The notes: a model not told the origin generated them from the sequence alone. Shown: positions 19,390 through 31,701, counted from the stretch's first letter. The stretch is 64,000 bases of DNA from Chenggangzhangella methanolivorans (GCF_019797865.1 NZ_CP081869.1:2939501-3003500), one strand, 5' to 3'. Translations and numbers: made by a program.

Positions 19390-19935
19390 TCACCCCGACG
19401 GCGCCGCCATCTCCGCGAGCTTCCGCACCGTGTTCCAGTTGCGGCTCGTGTGGCGGCAGCCGAACATCTTGTTGAGCACGGCCGGCGTCAGCTTCGAGCG
19501 GCCGGCCCCGCCCTCATAATCGAGATAGGCGCGCCGCCCGTCGAGCCGCCCGCGCTCGGGTCCCTCCCAGCCGGCGAGCGCGTCAGCTGCGCCGGCGCGG
19601 GGCTCGTCCTCCAGAAACGCCACATGCAGCAGGTTCGGCCGCGCCGACGCCGCCTCGGGATAGGGGTTCTGGGCGATCGCCTCAGCGAGGTCCCCATGGG
19701 TTCGCAGGATCACGTGGTTCTGCGTCAGCCCGAAACGCTCGCGCAGAAGCTCGACGAGCAGCGCCTTGGCCTCCTGCTCGGAGAGGCCGGTTTCGAACAC
19801 GAGATTTCCGCTCGCCACATAGGTCGCGACGCGTTGGAGCCCTGCGGCCTCGCAGGCGGCGCGCAACTCCGCCATCGGGAGCCTGCCCGCTCCGCCGACA
19901 TTGATCGCCCGGATGAGCGCGACGAAGACAGGCAT
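19390..19935 (-). CDS. DUF1697 family protein
   Basis: 181 residues; the opening VFVALIRAINVGGAGRLPMA is the clearest DUF1697 signature, followed by VATYVASGNLVFE and the C-terminal KLTPAVLNKMFGCRHTSRNW, also conserved (T-x-R-N-W-x-T-V). A cytosolic protein of unknown function, common in bacteria. Likely first gene of a two-gene operon with the small ORF at 19173. The upstream side carries a dispersed palindromic repeat. Confidence 0.88.
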   Translation of the reverse strand: MPVFVALIRAINVGGAGRLPMAELRAACEAAGLQRVATYVASGNLVFETGLSEQEAKALLVELLRERFGLTQNHVILRTHGDLAEAIAQNPYPEAASARPNLLHVAFLEDEPRAGAADALAGWEGPERGRLDGRRAYLDYEGGAGRSKLTPAVLNKMFGCRHTSRNWNTVRKLAEMAAPSG

Positions 19936-19970
19936 GCGTTTCTCCCAAGCCTTGCGGAGGAGCCGCCGCC

Positions 19971-20066
19971 GTCATCCCGGCCGAAGAGCCGGGATCCATG
20001 AACACGACCGCCAGCAAACTCGTGCGCCGGCGTCGATTCTGGATCCCGGGTCAGGCCCGGGATGAC
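19971..20066. repeat. GTCATCCCGG dispersed palindrome, copy 1
   Basis: Begins GTCATCCCGGCCGAAGAGCC and ends TCAGGCCCGGGATGAC; the two ends are inverted, with inner arms GGGATCCA and TGGATCCC-like. A 35-base middle varies. Related copies are at 23983, 56788 and 57518. Elements of this kind are widespread in alphaproteobacterial intergenic DNA. This one separates two genes read on the minus strand. Confidence 0.75.
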
Positions 20067-20107
20067 CGGGTGAGGCTCCCGCGCCCAAGTTCGCGATGAC
20101 GGCGGTC

Positions 20108-22072
<1,965 letters not shown>

Positions 22073-22242
22073 GGGCGAAATCCGTTGAGGCGAGTGGGCT
22101 TCGGGCTCGTTATAGGCGCGGCGGCGAGGTCGGTAACGGCGTTCGGCGCCTCAAAGTTGGCCAGTGCGGTGCGCTGCGATATAAGCGGCGGCCTGCCAGC
22201 ACGTCGAGCGGTTCGAGAATCGCTCGCGGAGGAGCCCGCAAC

Positions 22243-23952
22243 ATGCGTCGCGCCGCCCTTGGTCTGGCCGGGGCCGTGGCGATCGCGGCCGCGGCCGCCT
22301 CGTTCGCCGTCTCTCGCGCGCCGCTCGACGGAGCGGGAGACCGGCTGATCGCCGAACTCCAGCACGCCACCGGACTCGAGGTCCGCGTCAACGGCGCGAC
22401 CGCGGTCGAGCTGTTCCCGTCGCCGCGGGTGCGGGTCGACGGGGTGAGCCTCGCGCGCCCCGGCGAGGCGCCGTTCGCGGCCGCCCGCGGGCTCGTCGGG
22501 CGCATCAGCCTCTCGGCTCTGCTGCTGGGCCGGATCGAACTCGCGGAAGTGACGTTCGACCAGCCGCAGATCGCGCTCGACCGCGCGCCCTTCGCCAATG
22601 TCGCGACCGCGCTGAGGGCGCGGACCGCCGCGACGCCGCCCGCCATCCGTCTCGCGGACGGCCGCCTCGAATGGCGCGGCCGGGTGGTAGACAAGATCGA
22701 GGCCGGGCTCGCGCTGCCGCGCGACGGCGGGCCGCTCGCGCTGTCGGGCTACGGCCGCTTCGCCGACCGGCAGGTCGAGGGCATGATTCAGCTCGCCGAC
22801 GTCGGCGCGTTCGCGCGGCGCGACAGCTCGCCGTTCCGCGGCCGGTTCGAGGGCGGCGGCGCGCGCGTGCTGTTCGACGGCGAGGCGGTCGACGACGGCG
22901 CGGGCGTCCGGCTGACGGGCGACGTGAGCTTCCGGGCCGACGCCCTCTCCTCGACCTTGCGCTGGTTCGGCTTCGGCCCCCGGCTCGACCGCGCGTTGGG
23001 GGCGGAGGTGTCGTTCGCCGGCCAGGGCCAGCTCGACGGCGCCGGGCTCCAGATCTCCAACGCCGAGCTTGATCTCGGCGGCGAGACCTTTCTCGGGGCG
23101 GGGCGGCTGACCTCGGGCGCGGGCGGGCTCGCGGTCGAGGCGACGCTCGACGCGGGATCGGTGGATCTCGGCCCCTATTTCGACCTCGTCGCCCCCGACG
23201 CGCTCGCCGACGACGGCCGCTGGAGCGTCGCCTCGCTCAATTTCGGCAGCCTGCGGGGCTGGACGCTCGATCTCAGGCTCTCGGCCGACGCGTTGAGGCT
23301 CGGCGGCCTCAGGCTGGAGCAGCCTGCGGTGACGGCCGTGGTGGCGAATGGCGGCCTTGATCTCTCGATCGGCGAGGCCTCGGCCTATGGCGGCGCGGTC
23401 GGCGGCCGGCTGTCGCTCGAACCGGACGGGGACGGCGCTGTGATGCGCGTCGAGGGCGCGGCGAGCGACGTCGCGCTCGGCGACGCGCTGGAGGCTGTGT
23501 TCGGCCGCAAGCCGATCGCCGGCCGCATGACGGCCGAGATCTCGCTGGAGGGCCGCGGGGCCTCGCCGGTGGAGCTCGCGGCGGCGCTCGCCGGCCGCAT
23601 CGAGGCGCGTCTCGCCGATGGCGCGCTGGAGCGCGTGAGCCGCAGCCGCACGCTCGCGCTCGCCGGCCTGACGGGCGAAATCGCGTTCTCGCGCGCCGAG
23701 GCGCGGATGACGGTCGCCAACGGCGTGGCCAAGGCCGATCCGGTCACCGTCGAGGGGCCGCGCGCCTCCTTCGCGCTGGCGGGCGAGGCGTCGCTGATCG
23801 AGCGCACGGTCGCGCTCCAGGGCTTCGTGAAGCCGTCCGAGGGCGGCTGGACGCTGCCTGTGCGCGTCGAGGGGCCGCTGTTCGCGCCCAAGCTCCGTCC
23901 CGACCTCTCCGGCCGCGCGCCGCGCGGCGAGGCGTCGAAGCTCGAGCGCTAG
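22243..23952 (+). CDS. AsmA-family envelope protein
   Basis: 569 residues from the ATG at 22243, preceded by CGGAGGAGC; an upstream open stretch is not needed. The N-terminal helix ALGLAGAVAIAAAAASFAV anchors the protein in the inner membrane, and the rest is periplasmic. The pattern LFPSPRVRVDGVSLA and AARGLVGRISLSALLLGRIEL is typical of AsmA N-termini. The C-terminal part (GRIEARLADGALERV, LTGEIAFSRAEARMTV) matches the AsmA_2-like repeat. AsmA-like proteins are thought to bridge lipid transport to the outer membrane. Monocistronic. Confidence 0.82.
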   Translation: MRRAALGLAGAVAIAAAAASFAVSRAPLDGAGDRLIAELQHATGLEVRVNGATAVELFPSPRVRVDGVSLARPGEAPFAAARGLVGRISLSALLLGRIELAEVTFDQPQIALDRAPFANVATALRARTAATPPAIRLADGRLEWRGRVVDKIEAGLALPRDGGPLALSGYGRFADRQVEGMIQLADVGAFARRDSSPFRGRFEGGGARVLFDGEAVDDGAGVRLTGDVSFRADALSSTLRWFGFGPRLDRALGAEVSFAGQGQLDGAGLQISNAELDLGGETFLGAGRLTSGAGGLAVEATLDAGSVDLGPYFDLVAPDALADDGRWSVASLNFGSLRGWTLDLRLSADALRLGGLRLEQPAVTAVVANGGLDLSIGEASAYGGAVGGRLSLEPDGDGAVMRVEGAASDVALGDALEAVFGRKPIAGRMTAEISLEGRGASPVELAAALAGRIEARLADGALERVSRSRTLALAGLTGEIAFSRAEARMTVANGVAKADPVTVEGPRASFALAGEASLIERTVALQGFVKPSEGGWTLPVRVEGPLFAPKLRPDLSGRAPRGEASKLER

Positions 23953-23982
23953 GCTTTTCTGAGGTCGATCCGGCTCACCGTC

Positions 23983-24075
23983 GTCATGCCCGGCGGCAGC
24001 CGGGCATCCACGACTTTCTGGATCGTCCAGCTCTACGCCGAAGTCGTGGATACCCGAGCAAAGCTCGGGCATGAC
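23983..24075. repeat. GTCATGCCCGG dispersed palindrome, copy 2
   Basis: Opens GTCATGCCCGGCGGCAGCC and ends GAGCAAAGCTCGGGCATGAC. An inner inverted repeat, CCACGACTT...AAGTCGTGG, surrounds CTGGATCGTCCAG. It is a divergent member of the family at 19971, 56788 and 57518, with CATGCCCG in place of CATCCCGG on both arms (paired changes). It lies between the convergent AsmA and yacG genes. Confidence 0.7.
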
Positions 24076-24104
24076 GCAGCGGTCCGACTTGAAATCATCA
24101 AGCC

Positions 24105-24332
24105 TTAACGATCGCCCTCGTCGAGGGCCCGCGGCGGCGTCTCGGTCTCGTCGTCGTCCTGCTCGGCCGCAGGCGCTGCGTAGACGCCCGCGAACCATCG
24201 CGACAGGTCGACGTCGGCGCAGCGCTTCGAGCAAAACGGGTGATAGGGCGCGAGCGACATCTTGCGGCAGATCGGGCAGGGCCTTGGGGGCTTGGCCGGT
24301 CGCGAGTCGGTCGGGCGGGGCGGCTCGCTCAT
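24105..24332 (-). CDS. yacG: DNA gyrase inhibitor YacG-type zinc protein
   Basis: 75 residues. The zinc site is PCPICRKMSL (C-x-x-C) with FCSKRCADVDLSRWF (C-x-x-x-C), exactly as in YacG; the conserved D-L-x-x-W follows. In E. coli the protein binds GyrB and blocks DNA binding by gyrase. The C-terminal 20 residues are acidic. It starts four bases after the maf stop, in the conserved order infA-maf-yacG. Confidence 0.88.
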   Translation of the reverse strand: MSEPPRPTDSRPAKPPRPCPICRKMSLAPYHPFCSKRCADVDLSRWFAGVYAAPAAEQDDDETETPPRALDEGDR

Positions 24333-24336
24333 CGCT

Positions 24337-24963
24337 TCAGCTCCGCGCGAGCCAATCCTTGTGGATCGGATAGCCTTCGCCGACCAGAAGATTGGCGGTC
24401 TCGTAGAGCGGCAGGCCCACCACCGCGCCGTAGGAGCCCGAAAGCTTGGCCACGAAGCAGCCGGCCAGGCCCTGGATCGCGTAGCCGCCGGCCTTGCCGC
24501 GCCATTCGCCGGCCGCGACATAGGCCTCGATCTCGAGATCCGACAGACGCTTGAAGCGCAGACGGGTCTCGACCACGCGGCTGCGGAACGAGCCCTTGAC
24601 GGTGGTGAGACACAGCGCCGTCGAGACCCTGTGGGCGCGGCCCGACAGCAGCTCGAGGCAGCCCGTCGCCTCCTCCACCGTCTCGGCCTTGGGCAGGATG
24701 CGGCGACCGACCGAGACCACGGTGTCGGCCGCGAGGATCAGCGCGCCCTTGAGCGCCGGATCCTGGCCGATCATCCGGTGGGCGGCCTGCGCCTTCTCCT
24801 CGGCGAGCCGCAGCGCGAGCGTGCGCGGCCGTTCGTTGCGGCGCGGGGTCTCGTCGAGCGATGTCGGCAGAAGCTGGTCGGGCGTCACGCCCATCTGCTC
24901 GAGCAGGGCGAGGCGGCGCGGACTCGCGGAGGCGAGGACGAGCTTCGGGCGGTCCTTGGCCAT
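24337..24963 (-). CDS. maf: Maf-family nucleoside triphosphate pyrophosphatase
   Basis: 208 residues. [19 protein letters not shown] at the N-terminus is the substrate-binding signature; [15 protein letters not shown] holds the catalytic Asp; the C-terminal [18 protein letters not shown] is also conserved. Maf proteins hydrolyse modified or canonical nucleotides such as dTTP and UTP, and were first linked to septum formation. It lies between infA and yacG on the minus strand and is probably co-transcribed with them. Confidence 0.92.
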   Translation of the reverse strand: MAKDRPKLVLASASPRRLALLEQMGVTPDQLLPTSLDETPRRNERPRTLALRLAEEKAQAAHRMIGQDPALKGALILAADTVVSVGRRILPKAETVEEATGCLELLSGRAHRVSTALCLTTVKGSFRSRVVETRLRFKRLSDLEIEAYVAAGEWRGKAGGYAIQGLAGCFVAKLSGSYGAVVGLPLYETANLLVGEGYPIHKDWLARS

Positions 24964-24998
24964 GGGCGTCCCGTACGGCGCGTCGCGTCAGCGACCGC

Positions 24999-25217
24999 TC
25001 ACTTGAACCGGTAGGTGATGCGGCCCTTGGTCAGGTCGTAGGGCGTCATCTCGACGAGGATCTTGTCGCCGGCCAGAACGCGGATGCGGTTCTTGCGCAT
25101 GCGGCCCGCCGTATGGGCGATGATCTCGTGGTCGTTCTCGAGCTTCACGCGGAAGGTCGCGTTCGGCAGCAATTCGATGACGGTGCCCGGGAATTCGAGC
25201 AGTTCTTCTTTGGACAT
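24999..25217 (-). CDS. infA: translation initiation factor IF-1
   Basis: 72 residues, the normal size; [20 protein letters not shown], then [20 protein letters not shown] and [20 protein letters not shown] complete the OB fold without change. IF-1 occupies the A site of the 30S subunit during initiation. Start ATG at 25217. The 223 bp upstream region has no gene and probably carries the promoter. Order with maf and yacG is conserved across the Hyphomicrobiales. Confidence 0.97.
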   Translation of the reverse strand: MSKEELLEFPGTVIELLPNATFRVKLENDHEIIAHTAGRMRKNRIRVLAGDKILVEMTPYDLTKGRITYRFK

Positions 25218-25440
25218 GTGGTCTCGATGTGTCGTGTCGCTGTCCGGTCGCCCCAGATGACCGGTTGAAAGGCCGTCGGTCGGCGCGCGCGGCTCGACGG
25301 AGCGGGCTCGTGCGATGGACGGAGAATTGAGGCCTGATAGCCGAAACGGCCCGCCGCCACAACAGCGGCCGGCGCGCGGCGACAGCCTGAGATAGGCGCC
25401 GGGGCCGCGAACGCCAAGCGCCGGACGTCGCTTCGACGTC

Positions 25441-25907
25441 TCAGACCCGCGCCTTGGCCGCGAAGCGGAAGCGGTCGCGGATGCGGTCGTCGAGCGTGTC
25501 GCGGACGTTGCGGTAGGCTTCGAGCGTCTGGTCGCGCGATCCGCCGGCGAACATCGTGGGGTCGACCGTCGGCCAGTATTCGACCTCGACGGCGTAGCGC
25601 GCGGTGAGGTCGAGCGCCGCGTGGTGGGCTCCGGCGCAAGCGTGACGATCAGGTCGAAGTTGAGGTCCTCGAGGTCTTCCAGCGAATGCGGCCGGTGCTT
25701 GCCGATCGTGAGGCCGATCTCGTCGAGCGCGGCCGATACGAACGGATCGTTTTCGCCAGGCCTCACGCCCGCCGAGGCGACGTAGAGCGAACGGCCGAAA
25801 TAGTGCCGGGCCAGCATCTCGGCCATCACCGACCGGATGACGTTCTGCCCGCACATGAAGAGCACCGATTGAGGTCGGGACTGTCCCGGCGGGCTGTCGT
25901 CCGCCAT
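25441..25907 (-). CDS. low-molecular-weight protein tyrosine phosphatase-like protein, frameshifted
   Basis: The N-terminus has [19 protein letters not shown], where C-G-Q-N-V-I-R is the C-x5-R phosphate loop, here with Q-N in place of the common N-x. The middle, [20 protein letters not shown], and then, in another frame, [18 protein letters not shown] and the C-terminal DRIRDRFRF follow. One C appears to be missing near 25629-25632; adding it gives [12 protein letters not shown]. It may dephosphorylate proteins or small molecules; arsenate reductase-like relatives also exist. It follows UPF0262 in the conserved run and has 8 bp to it. Confidence 0.82.
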
Positions 25908-25915
25908 GGCCCGCC

Positions 25916-26401
25916 TCAGCCCTTCCAGCTCAGGGCTGCGATCAGTGTGAAGAGACGCCGCGCGGTCTGCTTGTCGATCGCGATCTTGCCCCTGAGGCGC
26001 TCGACCAGCACGTCCGCGCCCTCGTCGTGCAGCCCGCGCCGGCCCATGTCGATCGCCTCGATCTGGCCGGGGCTCGCGGAGCGGATCGCCTCGCGGTAGC
26101 TCTCGCAGACGAAGAAGTAGTCCTTGAGGATCTTCCGGAAGGGCGACAGCGACAGGAGATGCGTCATCGCCTCCTCGCCGCCTTCCGGCGCGACCTTCAG
26201 CGAGAGCTTCTGGTCGACGAGCGAGATGTGCAGCGTGAAGGGCCCCTGATGGCCGCCCTCCGGCGCGAAGCTGTTGTCCTCGATGAGGTCGTAGATCGCG
26301 ACCCGGCGCTCGTGCTCGGCGTCGGGCGAGGCGGCCGCGCCGATCGAGCCGCCGTCGAGCGTGACGGCGACGAGGCGGTGGTTGTTCGCTCCGTCCGTCA
26401 T
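25916..26401 (-). CDS. UPF0262 family protein
   Basis: 161 residues. The conserved blocks are [67 protein letters not shown] and the C-terminal [12 protein letters not shown]. The family is nearly confined to alphaproteobacteria and always sits beside hisD. No membrane or signal sequence. Function unknown; conservation with hisD, the phosphatase and infA suggests a housekeeping role. Starts 12 bp after hisD ends. Confidence 0.9.
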   Translation of the reverse strand: MTDGANNHRLVAVTLDGGSIGAAASPDAEHERRVAIYDLIEDNSFAPEGGHQGPFTLHISLVDQKLSLKVAPEGGEEAMTHLLSLSPFRKILKDYFFVCESYREAIRSASPGQIEAIDMGRRGLHDEGADVLVERLRGKIAIDKQTARRLFTLIAALSWKG

Positions 26402-26412
26402 CGCAGGCTCCT

Positions 26413-27711
26413 TCAGCCGCCGGGGTTCATGCGGATCGCGACGGAGCGGGCGTGGGCCTGGAGCCCCTCCGCCTCGCCGAGCGCGATCGCGGCCGGGCCG
26501 ATCAGCCGAAGCTGCTCCGGCCCGCAACGCAGGATGGAGGTGCGCTTCACGAAGTCCAGCACGCCGAGCCCCGAGGCGAACCGCGCGGTGCGCGCCGTCG
26601 GCAGCACGTGGTTCGAACCGCCCACATAGTCGCCGATGGCCTCCGGCGTGTGGCCGCCGAGGAAGATCGCGCCGGCGTGGCGGATCTCGCGGGAAAGGCG
26701 GTCGCCGTCCTCCGCGATGATTTCGAGGTGCTCGGCCGCGATGCGGTTGGCGAGCGGCACGGCGTCGTCGATCGCCGCGACCACGATCACCGCGCCGTGG
26801 TCGCGCCAGCTCGCGCCCGCGATCTCTTCGCGCGGCAGCGTCTTCAGCTGGCCCTCGACGGCGCGCTCGACGGCGGCGGCGAGCGCCTCGTCGTCGGTGA
26901 TGAGGATCGACTGCGCCGAGGCGTCGTGCTCGGCCTGCGCGAGAAGATCGGCGGCGATCCAGTCGGGGTTCGCGGATCCGTCCGCCACCACCAGCACTTC
27001 CGAGGGGCCGGCGATCATGTCGATGCCGACCGTCCCGAACACGCGCCGCTTGGCGGCCGCCACATAAGCGTTGCCGGGGCCGACGATCTTGGCGACGGGC
27101 GCGACGGTTTCGGTGCCGTAGGCCAGCGCCCCGACGGCCTGCGCGCCGCCGATGCGGAACACCTCGTCGACGCCCGCGAGTTCGGCGGCCGCGAGCACCA
27201 GCGGCGCGAGCTTGCCGTCAGGCGAGGGCACCACCATCGCAAGCCGCGCGACGCCCGCGACCTTGGCGGGAACGGCGTTCATCAGCACCGAGGACGGATA
27301 GGCCGCGGTGCCGCCCGGCACATAGAGGCCGACCGAATCGAGCGGGGTCCAGCGATGGCCGAGCTCGACGCCGATCGGGTCGATATAGGTCTCGTCCGAC
27401 GGCATCTGCTTGGCGTGATGGGCCTCGATGCGGTCGCGGGCGAGCGTCAGCGCGTCGAGCGTCGCGGGATCGCACTCGGCGCGGGCCGCCGCGATCTCCG
27501 CGGCCGTGACCTTCATGCCGACCTTGTCGAGGTCGATGCGGTCGAAGCGCTTCGAATAGTCGATCACCGCCGCGTCGCCGTGCTTTCGCACGTCGTCGAG
27601 GATGGCGGCGACCGCCTGGTCGACGTCCTCGGAGACCTCGCGCTTCTGCGCGAGCAGATCCGCGAAGCGGGCTTCGAAATCGGCGTCCTTGGACGAGAGC
27701 CTCACGGCCAT
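26413..27711 (-). CDS. hisD: histidinol dehydrogenase
   Basis: 432 residues, full length. Catalyses the two-step NAD-dependent oxidation of histidinol to histidine. Landmarks are [36 protein letters not shown], the [16 protein letters not shown] block, [13 protein letters not shown] and AEHLEII with the catalytic Glu-His pair; the zinc ligands follow from QAEHD and the C-terminal HARSVAIR. No frameshift. Operon with DUF2948 upstream (3 bp gap) and UPF0262 downstream. Confidence 0.96.
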   Translation of the reverse strand: MAVRLSSKDADFEARFADLLAQKREVSEDVDQAVAAILDDVRKHGDAAVIDYSKRFDRIDLDKVGMKVTAAEIAAARAECDPATLDALTLARDRIEAHHAKQMPSDETYIDPIGVELGHRWTPLDSVGLYVPGGTAAYPSSVLMNAVPAKVAGVARLAMVVPSPDGKLAPLVLAAAELAGVDEVFRIGGAQAVGALAYGTETVAPVAKIVGPGNAYVAAAKRRVFGTVGIDMIAGPSEVLVVADGSANPDWIAADLLAQAEHDASAQSILITDDEALAAAVERAVEGQLKTLPREEIAGASWRDHGAVIVVAAIDDAVPLANRIAAEHLEIIAEDGDRLSREIRHAGAIFLGGHTPEAIGDYVGGSNHVLPTARTARFASGLGVLDFVKRTSILRCGPEQLRLIGPAAIALGEAEGLQAHARSVAIRMNPGG

Positions 27712-27714
27712 GGA

Positions 27715-28158
27715 TCAGGCCTCTCCTTCATGCGCGGGCGAGGCCTTGGCGGCCCAGACGGGGCCGAGGTCGGCGGCCTGCGCCTCGATGCACTCCACCT
27801 CGAGGCGCAGCGAGGAGCCGCCCGAGAACAGCAGCTCGACGACGCCCGACGGCTCCTCGGACGGCGAAAACGCGATCGCCAGAAGGTTCAGCACGGTCTC
27901 GGGCGCGGAGCGGTCGACGCCCCTGGCCGAAACCTTCAGCACGCGGTCGAAATGGCCGGCGGCGCGGCGGCGGCGGGTCTCGCCGTCGACCCTGCGGTCG
28001 ATCCGGTTGCCCACGAATGCGAAGCGCTTGTCGCGCGGAAGGAAGACGAGGTCGCCCACCCGCACGACGAAGTCCTGAAGATGCGCCGACAGCACCTCGA
28101 GATCCTCGGCGTCGAGGGCGACGAGACGCAGGGGCGCGTCGGCGGAAGGGTCGGGCAT
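27715..28158 (-). CDS. DUF2948 family protein
   Basis: 147 residues from the ATG at 28158. LRLVALDAEDLEVLSAHLQD, then VGDLVFLPRDKRFAFVGNRI (20 residues or fewer quoted) and LNLLAIAFSPSEEPSGVV-like, with a SLRLEVECIEAQAADLG end, match this alphaproteobacterial family. No catalytic motif is evident. It precedes hisD by 3 bp; the same order (murA ... DUF2948-hisD-UPF0262) is found in many Hyphomicrobiales. Function unknown. Confidence 0.78.
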   Translation of the reverse strand: MPDPSADAPLRLVALDAEDLEVLSAHLQDFVVRVGDLVFLPRDKRFAFVGNRIDRRVDGETRRRRAAGHFDRVLKVSARGVDRSAPETVLNLLAIAFSPSEEPSGVVELLFSGGSSLRLEVECIEAQAADLGPVWAAKASPAHEGEA

Positions 28159-28249
28159 GGAACTCGATGCGGCTTGAGCGTGGATCAGGTTCGGCGAGGT
28201 CGGTTGAGAGGTAGCCGGGGCGCATCCGCGACGCAATCGCGTCGACCGG

Positions 28250-28721
28250 TCAGAGCCATTTCCACTGCTTGCGGACCACGACGCCAGCGCTCTCGCCGGG
28301 CCAGAGGTGGACCACGTAGAGGTCGTCGCCGTCGAACCGGTCCTCGCTGATCGTTCCGAAGCCGCTCGACGACGAGGGCGCGCAAGGGCCCCGCGGGCAC
28401 GGCGATCGGCGAGTCCTGGCCCTCGTGGGAGGTGCAGCCGCCGACGATGATCTCGCCCGCGGTGACGATGCCGCACTCCGCCGCATGGTCGGCGGCGTCG
28501 AGGTCGATCGCCGGCTCGGACTCGTGGAGCTCGACGCGAAACGCCGTGTTCATGTCGCGGGCGGTGCAGACGATGACGACGCCGGGGCCGGGATTGACGC
28601 CCTGCGCCAGGATCTCGTCGGTCCACTGCGTCGGATAGTCGGCGACGAAGTCGAGCTTGGAGTCCGCGACGTAGATCTGGTGGTAGTCGGCGAAGAGCTC
28701 GCCCTCGAAGAGGACCGCCAT
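28250..28721 (-). CDS. ComJ-like (competence protein J family) protein, frameshifted
   Basis: About 156 residues after repair. The start LFEGELFADYHQIYVADS and WTDEILAQG-V recalls ComJ of Bacillus, the inhibitor of the NucA nuclease, whose hallmark is YHQF.V followed by WTDE. The C-terminus, DRFDGDDLYVVHLWPGESAG, is in a second frame; one extra base near 28368-28375 explains the shift and gives LRALVVSGFGTISED. No nuclease gene of the NucA type is seen beside it. Assignment is from memory of the family motif, so moderate. It lies just after murA on the same strand. Confidence 0.5.
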
Positions 28722-28730
28722 CGCGCGTCC

Positions 28731-30022
<1,292 letters not shown>

Positions 30023-30125
30023 CGATGTCCTCAGGGAGTTGCGGGGGGAGCCGCGGGGGGACGCCGCGCGCGAATCTCTGGGGTCTAGCCCGTGCGCCCC
30101 GGGGGCGCAACGGCGACGGGCCATG

Positions 30126-30491
30126 TCACGCGCCGTCGGTCGGAGCCAGCCTGTCCCGGATGAGATCTCTTTGGTTTGCGTTCAGCGTCGGAGCGGCGGC
30201 GGCGGACTCGCAGAGCGCATCCGTCTGCCTCGACGTAAGCCTGCCGATAATCTCGACGCTCCGGACCTCGGAGCGCACATGATGCCAAAGTTGCTGCAGC
30301 TCCACATAACTGTCGTGGTCTAGGAAGTCGCACTCGTCAGCATAGAGCACGTGATAGGGCGGCCAGTAAGCTTTCGAGTTGATGCGTAGAAACAACTGCG
30401 CTTCGGGGCAAACGCAGATATGCCGTTTCACCTTCTCGGGTGTCGTCGAGCGATCCCAGATCCGGACGACGTCGCCGGGCCGAAGCTCCAT
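30126..30491 (-). CDS. putative toxin or accessory protein downstream of the Panacea antitoxin
   Basis: 121 residues from the ATG at 30491, one base after the Panacea gene's stop. The N-terminus ELRPGDVVRIWDRSTTPEK resembles the first beta strands of PemK/MazF-like barrels (P-G-D-V-V). It is followed by a block with two cysteines (RHICVCPEAQLFLRIN) and the phrase FLDHDSYVELQQLW. The helical C-terminus GRLTSRQTDALCESAAAA is not typical of MazF. In PanAT modules the toxin is often encoded next to the Panacea gene, so this is the natural candidate. GC content here is clearly below the neighbours, near 55%. Toxicity is inference. Confidence 0.5.
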   Translation of the reverse strand: MELRPGDVVRIWDRSTTPEKVKRHICVCPEAQLFLRINSKAYWPPYHVLYADECDFLDHDSYVELQQLWHHVRSEVRSVEIIGRLTSRQTDALCESAAAAPTLNANQRDLIRDRLAPTDGA

Positions 30492-30492
30492 A

Positions 30493-31035
30493 TCAGAACA
30501 CAGCGTGCGGCGCGGCTTCAGCTATATAGGCGGCCTTGGCCTCGCGATCTGGATCTGCCTCGTCGAGAAAGTCGCGATAGTCGATCAACCCGCCCTTAGC
30601 GTTGCGATATGCGGGGTCAGCGTGGGTCTCTCGGTAGAGATCCCTGAACGACCGCGCTTTCACGTGGTCGACCCCATGACGCAAAGAAACGACGTCGCTT
30701 TCCGACAGCGCTGAAAGGTTCGCGCTTCGCTCGGCAAGAACGCATTTATCGTCGTCGAGTCGAATCGGCAGCGGCCCGTGATTACCGAGCGCAAGCAGTT
30801 CCATCGGCTCATGCCGGACCAGATTATAAATGACCTGAGGCAAAGGCCCGAACCAAGCCGCCTGATACGCATCGCCCATTATCGGGCGGCCATGCTCCGC
30901 CAAGTGGTGCTTGTCAGCGAAATAAGACGCCTTCACCAGATGGTAGATGTCGATCTTCGGCTGATCGGTAGCGATCCAAAGCGCGACCTCAAGCGCCTTG
31001 GCGACATTCGGCAGATAGCGTGGGGTCCCGTCCAT
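30493..31035 (-). CDS. Panacea (DUF4065/SocA-like) domain antitoxin
   Basis: 180 residues from the ATG at 31035. The Panacea core is plain: ALWIATDQPKIDIYHLVKAS, YFADKHHLAEHGRPIMGDAY, AAWFGPLPQVIYNLV (the pattern K-x-x-YFADK-x-HL-x-x-GRPI-x-GD-x-Y-x-A-x-x-x-GP-x-P). Panacea domains neutralise many unrelated toxins by direct binding (PanAT systems) and include SocA of Caulobacter, a proteolytic adaptor antitoxin. Here the domain is followed by a variable Lys/Arg-poor C-terminus (GLIDYRDFLDEADPDREA). Lower GC than its surroundings suggests recent transfer. First gene of a two-gene operon. Confidence 0.82.
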   Translation of the reverse strand: MDGTPRYLPNVAKALEVALWIATDQPKIDIYHLVKASYFADKHHLAEHGRPIMGDAYQAAWFGPLPQVIYNLVRHEPMELLALGNHGPLPIRLDDDKCVLAERSANLSALSESDVVSLRHGVDHVKARSFRDLYRETHADPAYRNAKGGLIDYRDFLDEADPDREAKAAYIAEAAPHAVF

Positions 31036-31110
31036 CTGCGGATAATGTCAGATTACGCTTTTAAAAACAATAGCTTAGTAAGTCGTTGATCTGACTCGCG
31101 CTTTGACGCT
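31036..31110. promoter_or_regulatory. AT-rich upstream region of the Panacea operon with a short inverted repeat
   Basis: Between the Panacea start and 31216 the DNA is AT-rich (GATTACGCTTTTAAAAACAATAGC). GTCAGAT at 31047 and ATCTGAC at 31089 are inverted copies 35 bp apart. The region probably holds the operon promoter; antitoxins commonly autoregulate at such sites. The repeat is short enough to be chance. Confidence 0.35.
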
Positions 31111-31215
31111 GCCGCAGCGTCGGCGGGCCGATTTCCATGCAAGCGTTTGAGACGCTTGGCGCCGGCTTCCCGGACGATCACCATGGGCGAAACCGTCCCC
31201 GAAGGAGACCTGCCC

Positions 31216-31692
31216 ATGCGCATCGCATTCCGCGTCATCGCCTTCGGTCTCGCCGCCGGCGCGCTCTCTGGGACGGCGCAAGCCCAGACGTTGTCGTCGA
31301 AGTTCTACCAGGAGAACGTCTTCCGGCAGTGCAGCAGCGGCATCGCCTGCACGGCGACCTATCCCGCGATCCCGGCCGACCGGATCCTCAAGGTGAACTC
31401 GGTGTCGTGCCGCGTCTTCGTGACGTCGCGAACCGCGATCTTCTCGCAGGTCGAGTTCGGCTCCGACAAGGGCGACGGGCCGTTCTTTCTCGACGTGATG
31501 ACGATCTCCTATCCGGAGGACGGCCGCCTGTTCGCCGCAAGCTTCAAGGGGCCGGTCTATCTCTCCCACGGCGCGACGCCGAGGGTCTCGGCCTTCTGGG
31601 CGGGGGGAAGCGTCAGCTTCAATTGCAACGTCGCCGGACTGACGGAGAAGAGCGCGCCGCCCTCAGGCGCGGGCGCGGCCGAGGGCGACTGA
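31216..31692 (+). CDS. secreted protein of unknown function
   Basis: 158 residues; the ATG at 31216 follows a strong GAAGGAGACC ribosome site. The signal peptide ends at GTAQAQ. The mature part, FYQENVFRQCSSGIACTATY, VNSVSCRVFVTS and SFNCNVAGLTEK, carries four cysteines likely to form two disulphides. The strand-rich pattern suggests an exported beta-sandwich. I recognise no family. It converges with the aldehyde dehydrogenase gene at a hairpin. Confidence 0.6.
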   Translation: MRIAFRVIAFGLAAGALSGTAQAQTLSSKFYQENVFRQCSSGIACTATYPAIPADRILKVNSVSCRVFVTSRTAIFSQVEFGSDKGDGPFFLDVMTISYPEDGRLFAASFKGPVYLSHGATPRVSAFWAGGSVSFNCNVAGLTEKSAPPSGAGAAEGD

Positions 31693-31701
31693 CCCCGGCG
31701 C

